Assembly (NCBI RefSeq): GCF_006546735.2
Contig: NZ_VICD02000242.1
Location: 1-61,569 of the forward strand
Direction: 5' to 3'
DNA from: Marilutibacter maris
GTDB taxonomy: Bacteria; Pseudomonadota; Gammaproteobacteria; Xanthomonadales; Xanthomonadaceae
DNA: 61,569 nt
Below, in pieces: positions 36,645-44,698 of this stretch. The stretch's first letter is position 1. Each line of letters begins with the position of its first letter. The notes below the pieces were generated by a model, which saw only the letters and a program-made list of their open reading frames with translations, was not told the DNA's origin and did not search any database. The translations under genes and the position numbers were made by a program.

Positions 36645-38147
36645 ATGCACCACCATTTCTCAGAATGGCCCGCCAACCAGGGTTTCTCGGCCCCCTCAGA
36701 CCTTCCCGCACCATCCCGGGTGCAGATGGAATATAGCGACCGGTACGATCTGCCTCGTGTCATGTCGGAGCTTCCCGGAACGCTGCGCGATTGGGTTCAG
36801 GCAATCGTGTGTGCGCTTGGGGTGGACCGGGGCCTTGCCCTGTCCACGCTGCTCTCAGGAATGGGCTCCGCGGTACAGGGTGCCCGGACGGTCCGCCTAC
36901 CACAGGGCAGCGATGAGCCACTGGCCCACTTCAGCTTCATTCTTGCCGGCCCCACTACAGGCAAGACTCGTACGCACCGACTCGTCCACCAGGTGCACAA
37001 CGCGCATGACATCAGGCGCTATCAGTCATACCGCGCTGGCAAACGCCGTTCGATGGTCTGCGAAAACCCGAAGTCGAATCTGGGAGGAGCGCTGGATATG
37101 CGTGACCCCGCGGCTCGGCTGCGCTCAATTATCCTGCAAGACACCACCAACCGCGGCCTGCTTGAAGCCTTGGACGGCGTGGGGGAGTCAACGGCAATCT
37201 CGGTCGACGAAGGGGAGCGGGTGCTGGAGACCGCGCTGTTTCGACGGCAGCTGGCGACGCTCAATAGTCTCTATGACGGAGCGGGTAAGGTTATGCTGAG
37301 GCGGGGCAAAGGCGACGTGCTCGCCGCCTACGGTGCTTCACTGACGATCCTCGTTATGGTGCAGCCTGATGTCTTCGAGGCGTACTTGGCGAAGCATGGG
37401 GCAGCGGCTCGCGGAGTAGGTTTTTTCGCGCGCTGTCTTTTCACCACTTTGCCGGCGTTTCCTGAATGGATCGCGGAGCCAGTGCAGCCCCCTGAAGGCT
37501 GCCTTGACGCGTATCACGCGAAGGCGTCCACGTTCCTCGACGCTCGGCTTGTGCAACTGGAGTCCGGCGGCAGCGAGGCCGGAGCAATCTGCTTCTCTCC
37601 GGCCGCGACTCAGCTCTGGTTCCAGTTGGCAGCCGAGCAGCGGCGGCTCGCTGCAACGGACTACTGGCACGCCCAGGATGCAGCCAACCGCTCGATGCAA
37701 AATGTCGCTCGCCTCGCAGGCATCATTCATTGCTACTGCGATCATGGAGATGATATTTCCATCGAATCGCTCAGGGCTGCGTGGGCGATCATCCAATGGA
37801 GCTTGTCGCAATTCGCTCGGATATTCCCGCCCAAGCCCCTACCGCATGTCGAAATGCCGAAGCTGAGTCCCCAGCAGAAGCGCCAACAACGCCAAGTCGA
37901 CGACTGTCAGACCATCTTGGATTGTATTGCCGACGCATGTGCGCGCAACCGTGAGCCGGATGCGCTTAAATCAAACGTTTTCATCCGCAGCGGGCTGTAC
38001 AACGCCCGTTTCCGCACCGCGCTCATGCGGCTGGTTGACGAGGGTGTGGTCCTGGAGACGGAGAAGGGATCCGGAGCGCGGTTAAGTATCATGGCGCCCT
38101 ATGGTCATCCAGACCCTTTCTCGCGCCTCAATCACTCTCGGCTCTGA
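36645..38147 (+). CDS. DUF3987-type P-loop protein (primase/helicase-like)
   Basis: A 500-aa protein. After about 70 residues come a membrane-free helical region and LAGPTTGKTRTH (about 105), a P-loop-like GxxxxGKT. ISVDEGERVLE (about 185) fits a Walker B position. The rest matches DUF3987 proteins, including LTILVMVQPDVFEAYL and RGVGFFARCLF. A C-terminal winged-helix-like part ends the protein. These proteins resemble DNA-replication ATPases of phages and islands and probably support replication here. The start has GAAGAGG upstream. Confidence 0.75.
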   Translation: MHHHFSEWPANQGFSAPSDLPAPSRVQMEYSDRYDLPRVMSELPGTLRDWVQAIVCALGVDRGLALSTLLSGMGSAVQGARTVRLPQGSDEPLAHFSFILAGPTTGKTRTHRLVHQVHNAHDIRRYQSYRAGKRRSMVCENPKSNLGGALDMRDPAARLRSIILQDTTNRGLLEALDGVGESTAISVDEGERVLETALFRRQLATLNSLYDGAGKVMLRRGKGDVLAAYGASLTILVMVQPDVFEAYLAKHGAAARGVGFFARCLFTTLPAFPEWIAEPVQPPEGCLDAYHAKASTFLDARLVQLESGGSEAGAICFSPAATQLWFQLAAEQRRLAATDYWHAQDAANRSMQNVARLAGIIHCYCDHGDDISIESLRAAWAIIQWSLSQFARIFPPKPLPHVEMPKLSPQQKRQQRQVDDCQTILDCIADACARNREPDALKSNVFIRSGLYNARFRTALMRLVDEGVVLETEKGSGARLSIMAPYGHPDPFSRLNHSRL

Positions 38148-38321
38148 CGACGGCCTGGCCCTTTTCAGCGTTTCACACGGGTCGCCTGCCCGCCGTAAAA
38201 GGGCAGGATCCTCCGCTGTAGCGCGTGTTCTCGTCAAACCGATGCCGTGCCTGGGTTCACAGGAGCGCGCAGCGACGCTGGAACCGCTTCGCAGATGCCA
38301 AAAAACAACAGGGCAACCACA

Positions 38322-38349
38322 GCCTGCCAGCCGCTGTCGGCTGGCAGGC
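38322..38349 (-). terminator. Perfect 12-bp hairpin after radC
   Basis: GCCTGCCAGCCG and CGGCTGGCAGGC pair perfectly around CTGT. It lies 42 bp downstream of the radC stop on that strand, and a T-rich stretch (TTGTTTTTTGG) follows about 12 bases later. The position suggests the end of the minus-strand module, although the T run is not immediately adjacent. Confidence 0.5.
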
Positions 38350-38391
38350 GAAACGGTTGCGTTGCGCTCCAGGGGCTTCAGCCTGTAGCCA

Positions 38392-38895
38392 TCACACCCA
38401 GCCACGTTCAGCCAAGGCCATCGTCTGGTGTCCGCCCACAATGATGTGGTCGAGCAGGCGCACATCCACCAGGGAAAGCACCTGCTTGAGTTGCGCCGTG
38501 ACGGCTCGATCCGCTGCCGAAGGTTCAACCGACCCGGACGGATGGTTGTGCCCAATGATGATCGCTGCGCAGTTCGTCTGGATCGCCTGCCGGACCACCT
38601 CCCTCGGATGCACCTCCGCCCCGTCGATCGTCCCTTGGAACAGCTCCGCGTACTCGATGAGACGGTGACGGCTGTCGAGGAAGGCTGCGGCAAACACCTC
38701 CCGCTGGATCCCTGACAACTTGTCCCGAAAGAAATCTTTCGCTGTCTTGGGATCGGTGAAAGACGCCCCCCGGCTCATCCGTTGTCCGACGACGGCCCGT
38801 GCCGCTTCCACGATCTCGTCGCCGCTGGCGACCTTGTACCTGCGCGTCGTGCTCCTCACGTAGAGCGACAAGTGCTCTGGCGTGTTTTTGTCCAT
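38392..38895 (-). CDS. radC: RadC-family JAB/MPN domain protein
   Basis: A 167-aa protein with the JAMM-type metal motif: Glu in REVFAAAFLDSRHR, then GHNHPSGSVEPSAAD (about residues 115-129). Island and plasmid RadC proteins are shorter than chromosomal RadC and lack the N-terminal HhH region, as here. They are commonly found beside antirestriction and recombination genes; their activity is unresolved. A GAGGGAG site precedes the ATG. It is the last gene of the minus-strand module. Confidence 0.9.
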   Translation of the reverse strand: MDKNTPEHLSLYVRSTTRRYKVASGDEIVEAARAVVGQRMSRGASFTDPKTAKDFFRDKLSGIQREVFAAAFLDSRHRLIEYAELFQGTIDGAEVHPREVVRQAIQTNCAAIIIGHNHPSGSVEPSAADRAVTAQLKQVLSLVDVRLLDHIIVGGHQTMALAERGWV

Positions 38896-38938
38896 TGCTC
38901 CCTCATCTATCAGATGGCCCCGCAGGGCCAGAAACGAC

Positions 38939-38962
38939 GAAGGGGCGCCTATGCGCCCCTTC
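38939..38962 (-). terminator. 10-bp hairpin between the small membrane gene and radC
   Basis: GAAGGGGCGC and GCGCCCCTTC pair perfectly around CTAT. It lies 24 bp after the stop of the 43-aa gene. The run of T that follows on the minus strand is weak, so partial termination or an RNA-stabilising role is equally possible. Confidence 0.45.
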
Positions 38963-38985
38963 GATCACTGTTTATGCCCGTCTGC

Positions 38986-39117
38986 TCAGCCGCGAGAAGA
39001 CGCCCCGTGTCCCGGCGAATACTGCGTCCGCGTCGCGGTGTACATCCACACCAGGAAGCGTCCAAAGCCGTACAGTGCGAAGCCGTAGACGACCACCGCA
39101 CCAATCACCCTCGTCAT
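38986..39117 (-). CDS. Small single-span membrane protein, 43 aa
   Basis: A 43-codon frame with a near-perfect Shine-Dalgarno sequence, AAAGGAGG five bases before ATG. The product starts MTRVIGAVVVYGFALYGFGR, forming one hydrophobic segment (about residues 4-25), followed by a polar Ser/Gly-rich tail. It lies 21 bp downstream of the Cys-rich RDF-like gene on the same strand. I do not recognise a family. The strong ribosome binding site and operon position argue that it is real. Confidence 0.7.
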   Translation of the reverse strand: MTRVIGAVVVYGFALYGFGRFLVWMYTATRTQYSPGHGASSRG

Positions 39118-39138
39118 CGCACCCTCCTTTGTTTGGCG

Positions 39139-40032
39139 TCAGGCAGTGCCTGCACGAGCGACCTTCTTCTGAAGGCGCTCGTGCAAGCTGACGGTGTCGC
39201 TGCTCGGCGCTTGACCACCCGGACCCGGCTCCTGGCTATCCGGGTAGAACTCTTCCACGACCGCCGGAACATCCTCGGCCAGGTCCTCGAACGCTCCATT
39301 GGCGAACCCACGGCGAGCGGCCTCGTCCAAGGCCTCCTGATCGAACCCCGCGTCCCTGCGGCTCTGGTCGACCTCCCGGGCTTGGGCAATGGCCTGTTCC
39401 AGCGTCAGTCCAGAGCGGACCACCAGATCGACGTAGTAGATCGCTGAGCGGAAGCTCATCGTCGTCGACTTACCCCGCAGCTTCAGCTCCAGGGGCATGC
39501 AGGCCAGCCTGCCGCCCGACACGGCGTGGAAGTACTGCAGCCGGGCTGCGAGCGTACGGATCGTGTTGTAGGACGTGGTCCTCAGCACGAAGCTGCCCAG
39601 TTCGTCTTCATCCCCGACCCGGACATTCAGCCGAGCGTAGGCCTTGCACTCGCCCATGGCGAAGGAGCAACCATCCGGTCCCGGGCAAAGCTCCTGGGTC
39701 ATGCCCTCCTTGCCAACGCGCCTGGATGTTTCGCCGTTGCCCACGCACACCGGCCTGCCAGTGGACCGATCGAAGAGCGAGTAGTCCGCCCGCAGGTTCA
39801 GGGCCGGGTCGTTGAACAGCAGCCGGACCGGGATCGAGCGCAGCTTTCCGCCTGCGTCCTTGCGGAGGGTTTCGTCCAGCGGGTGGAGGATCCAGCCGTC
39901 CCGGTTCTGCACCTGGCTGGTCAGCGTGAACTGGTCATCCTTCTCCGGCAGCCGCTTGCCGTTGCGCTCGATCACACGGCCAATGGAGATCCGCCCGACC
40001 ACGGGCGGTGTAATCGTCAATCCTTTCAACAT
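39139..40032 (-). CDS. Cys-containing recombination-directionality-factor-like / putative metal-binding protein
   Basis: A 297-aa protein. The N-terminal part (MLKGLTITPPVVGRISIGR, residues 1-19) and a Cys set in ELCPGPDGCSFAMGECKAY (about 113-131) match proteins annotated in ICEs as hydrolase or metal-binding proteins, distantly like Gp3-type recombination directionality factors. The C-terminal 80 residues are acidic and probably disordered. It overlaps the YqaJ gene by 7 bp. Its place beside YqaJ and RadC suggests recombination or excision control, but the family call is from memory. Confidence 0.55.
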   Translation of the reverse strand: MLKGLTITPPVVGRISIGRVIERNGKRLPEKDDQFTLTSQVQNRDGWILHPLDETLRKDAGGKLRSIPVRLLFNDPALNLRADYSLFDRSTGRPVCVGNGETSRRVGKEGMTQELCPGPDGCSFAMGECKAYARLNVRVGDEDELGSFVLRTTSYNTIRTLAARLQYFHAVSGGRLACMPLELKLRGKSTTMSFRSAIYYVDLVVRSGLTLEQAIAQAREVDQSRRDAGFDQEALDEAARRGFANGAFEDLAEDVPAVVEEFYPDSQEPGPGGQAPSSDTVSLHERLQKKVARAGTA

Positions 40033-41015
40033 GACTTTGCTCCTTCCTCGGTGTACGAGACAATCCGGAATCGGCGAGATCCAGGCCGTTCGACGGTGAA
40101 CTCGCTCACGATGGCCGGATGGGCCTGGGCGAGCCGCTTGAGATCGACGCTGGTGCCGTCCTTGGAACGCCGGTAGGTGATCTCTCCCTTGGCAAAGAGC
40201 GCCTTGGAAGCATCACCCATGGATTCCTCCAGTCGCTGGCGCAGCTGCTCGGCCTGCTTGTCCAGCTGGCCGATCTGATCCCGAAGCGAAACCAGGTCGG
40301 CAAAGGCGGCCGAGAGCTCGGCATCCCCCGTGAAGTCGACGCTGGTGTCATTGCCCACGTAAAGGCTGCGCAGAGCCCTGGCCGCCGACTCACTGCCATC
40401 TGCCGGCGGTGGCGTGTCCTGCTCCACGTGCTCCCAGAACCGGGCCTCCAACACGATCAAACGGGCGATGACTTCCTCGTCCCGCTCGATCCGGTGGACC
40501 TCAAGCTTCTGGCCGCACAGCAGCACCGCTACGTCTGCGGCCTGCTTGCCCGTCACCGCCAGTTGGTGCTGGACCTGGATCTGGACGTACTCCGGCACGC
40601 CGTCCTGCCATAGCCTAGAGCCGTACTCCCCCGCCGTCTTGCACTCCAGGATCTGGACATCCTCGGCACCCACCACTTCCCGGTCGATGTTGGCCAGCAT
40701 GAAGCTGTACGTCGGGTGTTGGAGTACCGCGTTGAGCTTCCGGACTTTCCGATTGGTCTTCTGCTGGTAGGCCACGGCTACATAGGGCTCCAGCAAGGTG
40801 CCCCAGAAACGGGGATCGTCCATGCTTTGGTGATCACCGGACGCATCCACCCGCCCCGTCTTCTCCAGCCAAAGTTCCAACGGGCTCTTGTAGGGGTTCA
40901 GCCCAATGGCAGCCGCCGCATCGGAGCTGCCTATACCGCCCTTGCGCACCTCCAGCCATTGGTCGCGGTCCAGCTTCGTGGTGTCCACCAGGCGCAACGC
41001 CGCACGTCTTCCCAT
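40026..41015 (-). CDS. YqaJ-family viral recombinase (exonuclease)
   Basis: A 329-aa protein with the YqaJ core: WLEVRKGGIGSSDAAAAIG at about 20-38, then FWGTLLEPYVA, an Asp in NIDREVVG, and ECKTA (about 128), the D-ExK nuclease motif. Residues about 230-270 form a charged coiled coil. YqaJ proteins are lambda-exonuclease-like and work with single-strand annealing proteins in phage and plasmid recombination. No annealing protein is recognised next to it, unless the overlapping downstream gene plays that role. Confidence 0.88.
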   Translation of the reverse strand: MGRRAALRLVDTTKLDRDQWLEVRKGGIGSSDAAAAIGLNPYKSPLELWLEKTGRVDASGDHQSMDDPRFWGTLLEPYVAVAYQQKTNRKVRKLNAVLQHPTYSFMLANIDREVVGAEDVQILECKTAGEYGSRLWQDGVPEYVQIQVQHQLAVTGKQAADVAVLLCGQKLEVHRIERDEEVIARLIVLEARFWEHVEQDTPPPADGSESAARALRSLYVGNDTSVDFTGDAELSAAFADLVSLRDQIGQLDKQAEQLRQRLEESMGDASKALFAKGEITYRRSKDGTSVDLKRLAQAHPAIVSEFTVERPGSRRFRIVSYTEEGAKSC

Positions 41016-41032
41016 TTTCCTTCTCCCAAATG

Positions 41033-41056
41033 AAAAGGCCGCCCGGTGGGCGGCCT
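41033..41056 (-). terminator. Rho-independent terminator of the ArdA-like gene
   Basis: On the minus strand AGGCCGCCC and GGGCGGCCT pair around ACC and are followed by TTTTC. It lies 32 bp after the ArdA-like stop. Confidence 0.85.
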
Positions 41057-41087
41057 CAGTGGCAACTGTTGAGTTCGTTTTGTTGGT

Positions 41088-41579
41088 TCAATCGTTCCAG
41101 AACACATGAACGCCGCCATCAGTGGCGGCGATGAACCTTACGTCGCCCATCGCAGCGGCCTCGCGGCCATGGGCGTCGAAGTCGAAGTCTGGGCAGATCT
41201 GCAGGAGCCTTCCGGTCAGGGCAAGGTAATGCCGCGCCCAAGCCGCCGCATCGGGATACGTGCCTTGGTAGGTATCGGCGAACATGTCCGCCGCTTGCAG
41301 CACGCCGTCAAAGCGCCGATCCGCCCACAGTTTCTCGAAAGGTTCTCCGTAATCGTCCACGGCGTCCAGATAGGCCAGCAGTTCCCCGATGTCCGGGTAC
41401 GGGCCAAGGTCGGGCATCCCATCGTAGGCAAGTACGCACCAACCTTGGACACCCGGTAACCCTCGCAGTACCTCTGCGATCTTGCGACGCATTGCGTCGG
41501 CGTCATCGACGTCGATCCATTGACTGAGCCGCTCGCCATACGCCCCGACTGCCTGGACAGCGACAAGTATCCGGGCCAT
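41088..41579 (-). CDS. ArdA-like antirestriction protein
   Basis: A 163-aa acidic protein. The ATG at 41579 has AGGAG six bases upstream and gives MARILVAVQAVGAYGERLS, like the N-terminal strand of ArdA proteins; the open frame starts ten codons earlier. Further blocks agree: QWIDVDDADAMRRKI, then a long acidic region with DTYQGTYPDAAAWARHYL. ArdA mimics DNA and inhibits type I restriction enzymes, which would help island transfer. It has its own hairpins before and after, so it forms a single-gene unit. Similarity is judged by eye. Confidence 0.65.
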   Translation of the reverse strand: MARILVAVQAVGAYGERLSQWIDVDDADAMRRKIAEVLRGLPGVQGWCVLAYDGMPDLGPYPDIGELLAYLDAVDDYGEPFEKLWADRRFDGVLQAADMFADTYQGTYPDAAAWARHYLALTGRLLQICPDFDFDAHGREAAAMGDVRFIAATDGGVHVFWND

Positions 41580-41599
41580 GGGAATCTCCTGACAGAAGA

Positions 41600-41620
41600 A
41601 AGGCCGCACAAGGCGGCCTT
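41600..41620 (-). terminator. Terminator-like hairpin between the lipoprotein and ArdA-like genes
   Basis: AAGGCCGC and GCGGCCTT pair around five bases and are followed on the minus strand by TCTTCTG. It closes the lipoprotein unit just before the ribosome binding site of the ArdA-like gene. Confidence 0.6.
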
Positions 41621-41678
41621 CGTGATTCGGTCAAATGCATCCGGAAATCGCTATCAGTTTTTGAACTGCGCTTCCCGT

Positions 41679-42485
41679 TCAGTTGACCCGCTTGAGCTTC
41701 CCGCCGTGTAACAAGTATTCGATGCCTCCCTCAACCGATGGGCAGCAGTCGGGATCATCAGGACTGAGCGTCAGCGTTTTCAGCCTGATCGCTCCTTCTT
41801 CGACCACGACACCGTTGACCGTATCGCCAGCCCCTTCGACGGGCGTCATGCTGGCGAACTTCAACGCCCCATCGCCTTGCCGCAGGAAGGCGGAGAGGTA
41901 CTGCGTGGAGGAGCTCTGTGAACCGACCTCGATGATGAACAAGGCGGCAGCATCGCTCGATCCATCCCCGTCCAAATCCCCCAACGCCACCTTGCGGGCG
42001 TCCACATGTTCATCGCCTGCTTCAGCGCTGGCCGTGATCGCAATGACGTTTTCGATCACCGACTCATCCGACACTTGATTGGCTTGGGTTGACGCTTCGT
42101 ATTCCTGAACCGGCGGATCTGCCACGCCATCTGCCACAACCGACTCACCGGAACCATCGTTCGCTTTGACGATCGGTTCGCCCAGAATAGCCAAATGCTC
42201 CAAGGCCGTGGAAGGATCGACGCCATTGCATTGCGCAGCGGCAACGACCGTTGCTTCGGGGAAGCCAGGAAGTATCCTTTCACCCTTCTGCATGGCCTCC
42301 AGGCCATCCTCACCGTACTTGGCTTCCAGTTTGTCGTAAACGCATTCGCATCTTGCTTCAGGTGCGCCTTGGCTCGTGCATCCCGCCATGAACTCGCTTT
42401 GAGCCTTCCCAACGCAGGCACACACCATCATCGAGGTCGCCGCGAGAACCAGGACACGTATCACGTGCTGCTTGGCCACTATCAT
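41679..42485 (-). CDS. Putative island lipoprotein with an acidic repeat-like C-terminal domain
   Basis: A 268-aa protein with a signal sequence ending in a lipobox-like VCAC (Cys24), so it is probably lipidated in the envelope. The next region is Cys-containing (GCTSQGAPEARCECVYDKL) and helical. The C-terminal part contains LGDLDGDGSSDAAALF, an FG-GAP/VCBS-like calcium-binding element. The stop overlaps nothing, but its start overlaps the upstream 70-aa membrane gene by 4 bp (ATGA). I do not recognise a named family. Confidence 0.65.
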   Translation of the reverse strand: MIVAKQHVIRVLVLAATSMMVCACVGKAQSEFMAGCTSQGAPEARCECVYDKLEAKYGEDGLEAMQKGERILPGFPEATVVAAAQCNGVDPSTALEHLAILGEPIVKANDGSGESVVADGVADPPVQEYEASTQANQVSDESVIENVIAITASAEAGDEHVDARKVALGDLDGDGSSDAAALFIIEVGSQSSSTQYLSAFLRQGDGALKFASMTPVEGAGDTVNGVVVEEGAIRLKTLTLSPDDPDCCPSVEGGIEYLLHGGKLKRVN

Positions 42486-42694
42486 TTCCTCCCGAAAGCC
42501 AGGAATCCGATGAACCCCAGAAGCACCAGGATACCGATAGCTTTCCCCAACCCCGGAATGAGGATTGCCGGCCAGATCACAGCGCGACCCAGGTTGTACG
42601 CGAAGCCCTTGTACGCGTAGTCACCCCACCAGTTTCCGTATATGGCAAACACGAAGATCATCAGCACATACACACCAAGAATTACACGGCCCAT
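42482..42694 (-). CDS. Small membrane protein, 70 aa
   Basis: A 70-aa protein with two hydrophobic helices (VILGVYVLMIFVFAIYG and GILVLLGFIGFLAFG) separated by a WWGDYAYKGF loop. It overlaps the lipoprotein gene by 4 bp and so is co-translated with it. The family is unknown; a paired membrane/lipoprotein function is likely. Confidence 0.65.
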   Translation of the reverse strand: MGRVILGVYVLMIFVFAIYGNWWGDYAYKGFAYNLGRAVIWPAILIPGLGKAIGILVLLGFIGFLAFGRK

Positions 42695-42762
42695 TCAATC
42701 ACCCCTGTTTTGTGTTAGTAAACGAAAATGCCCGCTATCCACGCTCGTTCGCACAGCAACTT

Positions 42763-44064
42763 CTAGCCCGCCACAGTCGCGGAGAGTGCTTTCAACCACG
42801 ATTCTGCGTGATCCTCAAACTGGCGAATCAAGCTCCTTGCCGCTTCACGAGGGATGCCCATTCTGAACAGAAGAAGCAGTAACGCTTCCTCGCGTGGTAT
42901 TCTCAGCTCGAACTCGCCGGCACCGTCACGATGGAAGAACATCGCTGACATCATCAGCAGGTCCTCTTCGTCCATCTTGATGGGCCGCCCGAAAACGAGC
43001 GGGAATTCTTCTCGAAATGCGAGCTTGTAGACTTCGCTGATCTCGTGCAGCCGGGTGAACTGATCCGCCGCCGCCTTCTTGAAGTCACTTGGAAGCTTTG
43101 AGAAGCCGTAGTAATGCAGCACCATAAAGAGCATCAATGCGAGTTCGACGCTATCGGCCTCGACCGATACATGCCTATGCTGCGGTTCACGGCCCACTGC
43201 CTCGTACAACTCGGGGAAGCGGTCGGCGATGCAGCGCATTTGGCGATCGATCAGTTCATCGATCAGAAATGTTCCCCCTTCCAGCTCCGAGCGCAGTGCC
43301 ACCATCGCGCCTCGATGGAGCGTCCAGAGGCCATCAATGCCCGACACCCTGCTCTCCCTTATGGAATCAGGGCGGTTATTGGTCGAGGCCGCTGACTGTC
43401 TGAATACAGCCGACAGACGTGATGCGAAGGTCAGGATGGCCAGGTGCTCGATCAGATCGGCCTTGAAGAACTCCGCCCCGTTGATGAGGACCCGGCTGTG
43501 TGTGCCCGGCTCCACCTGTCTGATGTCCCGGAAGGCGATCTGCCGCGGGTTATCCAACTTCTGCTTGCAATAAACCGCATCGTTTGTGACTAGGAGTCCC
43601 TCCTTCGCACCGCCAAAAAGTGTGTCGTCCAGGAGGACAATCACGTCTCCCGGGGAGACGCCGGGCGCATAGGAGGAGATGGCACCGTCCAGCTTCTTAT
43701 GCGGAATGTTGGGCCTCGCGTACACCTTGTCGTGAACCCACTTCCAGTCCGGTTTCAGAAGAACGGTCGCCGCATCTTGGGTGTCTGGGACAGGCGCCGC
43801 ACGTTTCGGAGTGGGTGCGCCATGGGCGGGGCGGTCGGGTGCTTCTTGACCCATGCGGGCGCGCAGCTCGGGACTGATGAGTGCTTGGTAGGCCTCATTC
43901 ACCTGCTGCATCTTCTCGGTTGCCCAAGCCAGGGTTTCGGCATCCGCTTGGGCGTAACGGTCGGGGTGGTACTGGCTGCGTCGACCTTTGTAGGCCAGCT
44001 CAATCTCCTCCCGACCCGCGTTCGGGCGAATCCCCAGAATGTCGTAGTAGTTATTACCGGACAC
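42763..44064 (-). CDS. J-domain protein with a PH-like domain
   Basis: From the GTG at 44064 (AGGGGGAAGC upstream) the product is 433 aa; an ATG at 44112 would add 16 residues. The J domain is at the very N-terminus (YYDILGIRPNAGREEIELAY, then HPDRY). After a Pro-rich linker, DDTLFGGAKEGLLVTNDAVY and IAFRDIRQVE (about 150-190) resemble the short bacterial PH-like domain. The C-terminal half is helical and unassigned. The protein may bring Hsp70 to a membrane or nucleoprotein substrate. It is divergent from the XRE regulator gene across a shared palindrome. Confidence 0.7.
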   Translation of the reverse strand: MSGNNYYDILGIRPNAGREEIELAYKGRRSQYHPDRYAQADAETLAWATEKMQQVNEAYQALISPELRARMGQEAPDRPAHGAPTPKRAAPVPDTQDAATVLLKPDWKWVHDKVYARPNIPHKKLDGAISSYAPGVSPGDVIVLLDDTLFGGAKEGLLVTNDAVYCKQKLDNPRQIAFRDIRQVEPGTHSRVLINGAEFFKADLIEHLAILTFASRLSAVFRQSAASTNNRPDSIRESRVSGIDGLWTLHRGAMVALRSELEGGTFLIDELIDRQMRCIADRFPELYEAVGREPQHRHVSVEADSVELALMLFMVLHYYGFSKLPSDFKKAAADQFTRLHEISEVYKLAFREEFPLVFGRPIKMDEEDLLMMSAMFFHRDGAGEFELRIPREEALLLLLFRMGIPREAARSLIRQFEDHAESWLKALSATVAG

Positions 44065-44141
44065 GCTTCCCCCTGTTCCCGTGCATTGCTCCGCAGGAGC
44101 CTCAGCCCCCATTCACTAGCCCCGGCTTGACGGAGCCAGAC

Positions 44142-44160
44142 CTCTATCTTAAAGATAGAG
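44142..44160. promoter_or_regulatory. Perfect 19-bp palindrome, likely operator of the XRE regulator
   Basis: CTCTATCTT-A-AAGATAGAG lies between the divergent J-domain/PH-like and XRE genes, 37 bp before the XRE start. Its length and symmetry suit a dimeric HTH regulator, so autoregulation and control of both genes are likely. Confidence 0.65.
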
Positions 44161-44196
44161 TCTGCCACGCAGCTAGGGGTTTCGTCATGATCTGGA

Positions 44197-44661
44197 TTGT
44201 CCCCACCTGTCTGGTACTCGGTGTCCGAATCCTCCGCACGCGCCCTGTTCGCTGCGCGCCTGCTTCAGGCGCGGCAACTGCGCGGCCTCAGCCAGCGGGC
44301 TCTGGGGGACCGCATGGGCCTGGGTAAGGAGAAGGGATCATCCCGTATCAACCGCTACGAGCACCAAGTCACAGCCATTGGCTTCGACAACCTGGAGAAG
44401 CTCGCAGCGGTGCTGGATGTGCCCGTCGCCTACCTGCTGGCGGATAACGCTGCCATGGCCGACGCTATCCTTGAACTGTCCAAGGCCAGCCAACGCCAGC
44501 AGGCCAGCTTGGCCTTGGCGATCAAAGGGATGACAGCGACACCGGCCCTTGCCAAAGCGTTGATCAGGGTGCTGCAGCTCCCCAAGCCGGAGCAAGACCG
44601 CATCATCCAAGCCGTGCTGGGGCTGCTGCCCGATCCCACAGGGAAGGGCGAGGACACCTGA
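44197..44661 (+). CDS. XRE-family HTH transcriptional regulator
   Basis: A 154-aa protein with an HTH at about residues 15-75: RLLQARQLRGLSQRALGDRM, SRINRYEHQ and LAAVLDVPVAYLLAD. The C-terminal helical part probably mediates dimer formation. The predicted start is a TTG at 44197; a GTG at 44221 is equally possible, and neither has a strong Shine-Dalgarno site. Phage-repressor-like regulators of this type control island genes. The 19-bp palindrome upstream is its probable site. Confidence 0.85.
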   Translation: MSPPVWYSVSESSARALFAARLLQARQLRGLSQRALGDRMGLGKEKGSSRINRYEHQVTAIGFDNLEKLAAVLDVPVAYLLADNAAMADAILELSKASQRQQASLALAIKGMTATPALAKALIRVLQLPKPEQDRIIQAVLGLLPDPTGKGEDT

Positions 44662-44698
44662 AGCACCCGGCGCCCCGGATGCTTCAAGACCCCGCAGG

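Noticed and set aside
36333-36736. Three overlapping plus-strand frames before the DUF3987 gene
   Set aside because: They compete for the same DNA, and none has a convincing start or composition.
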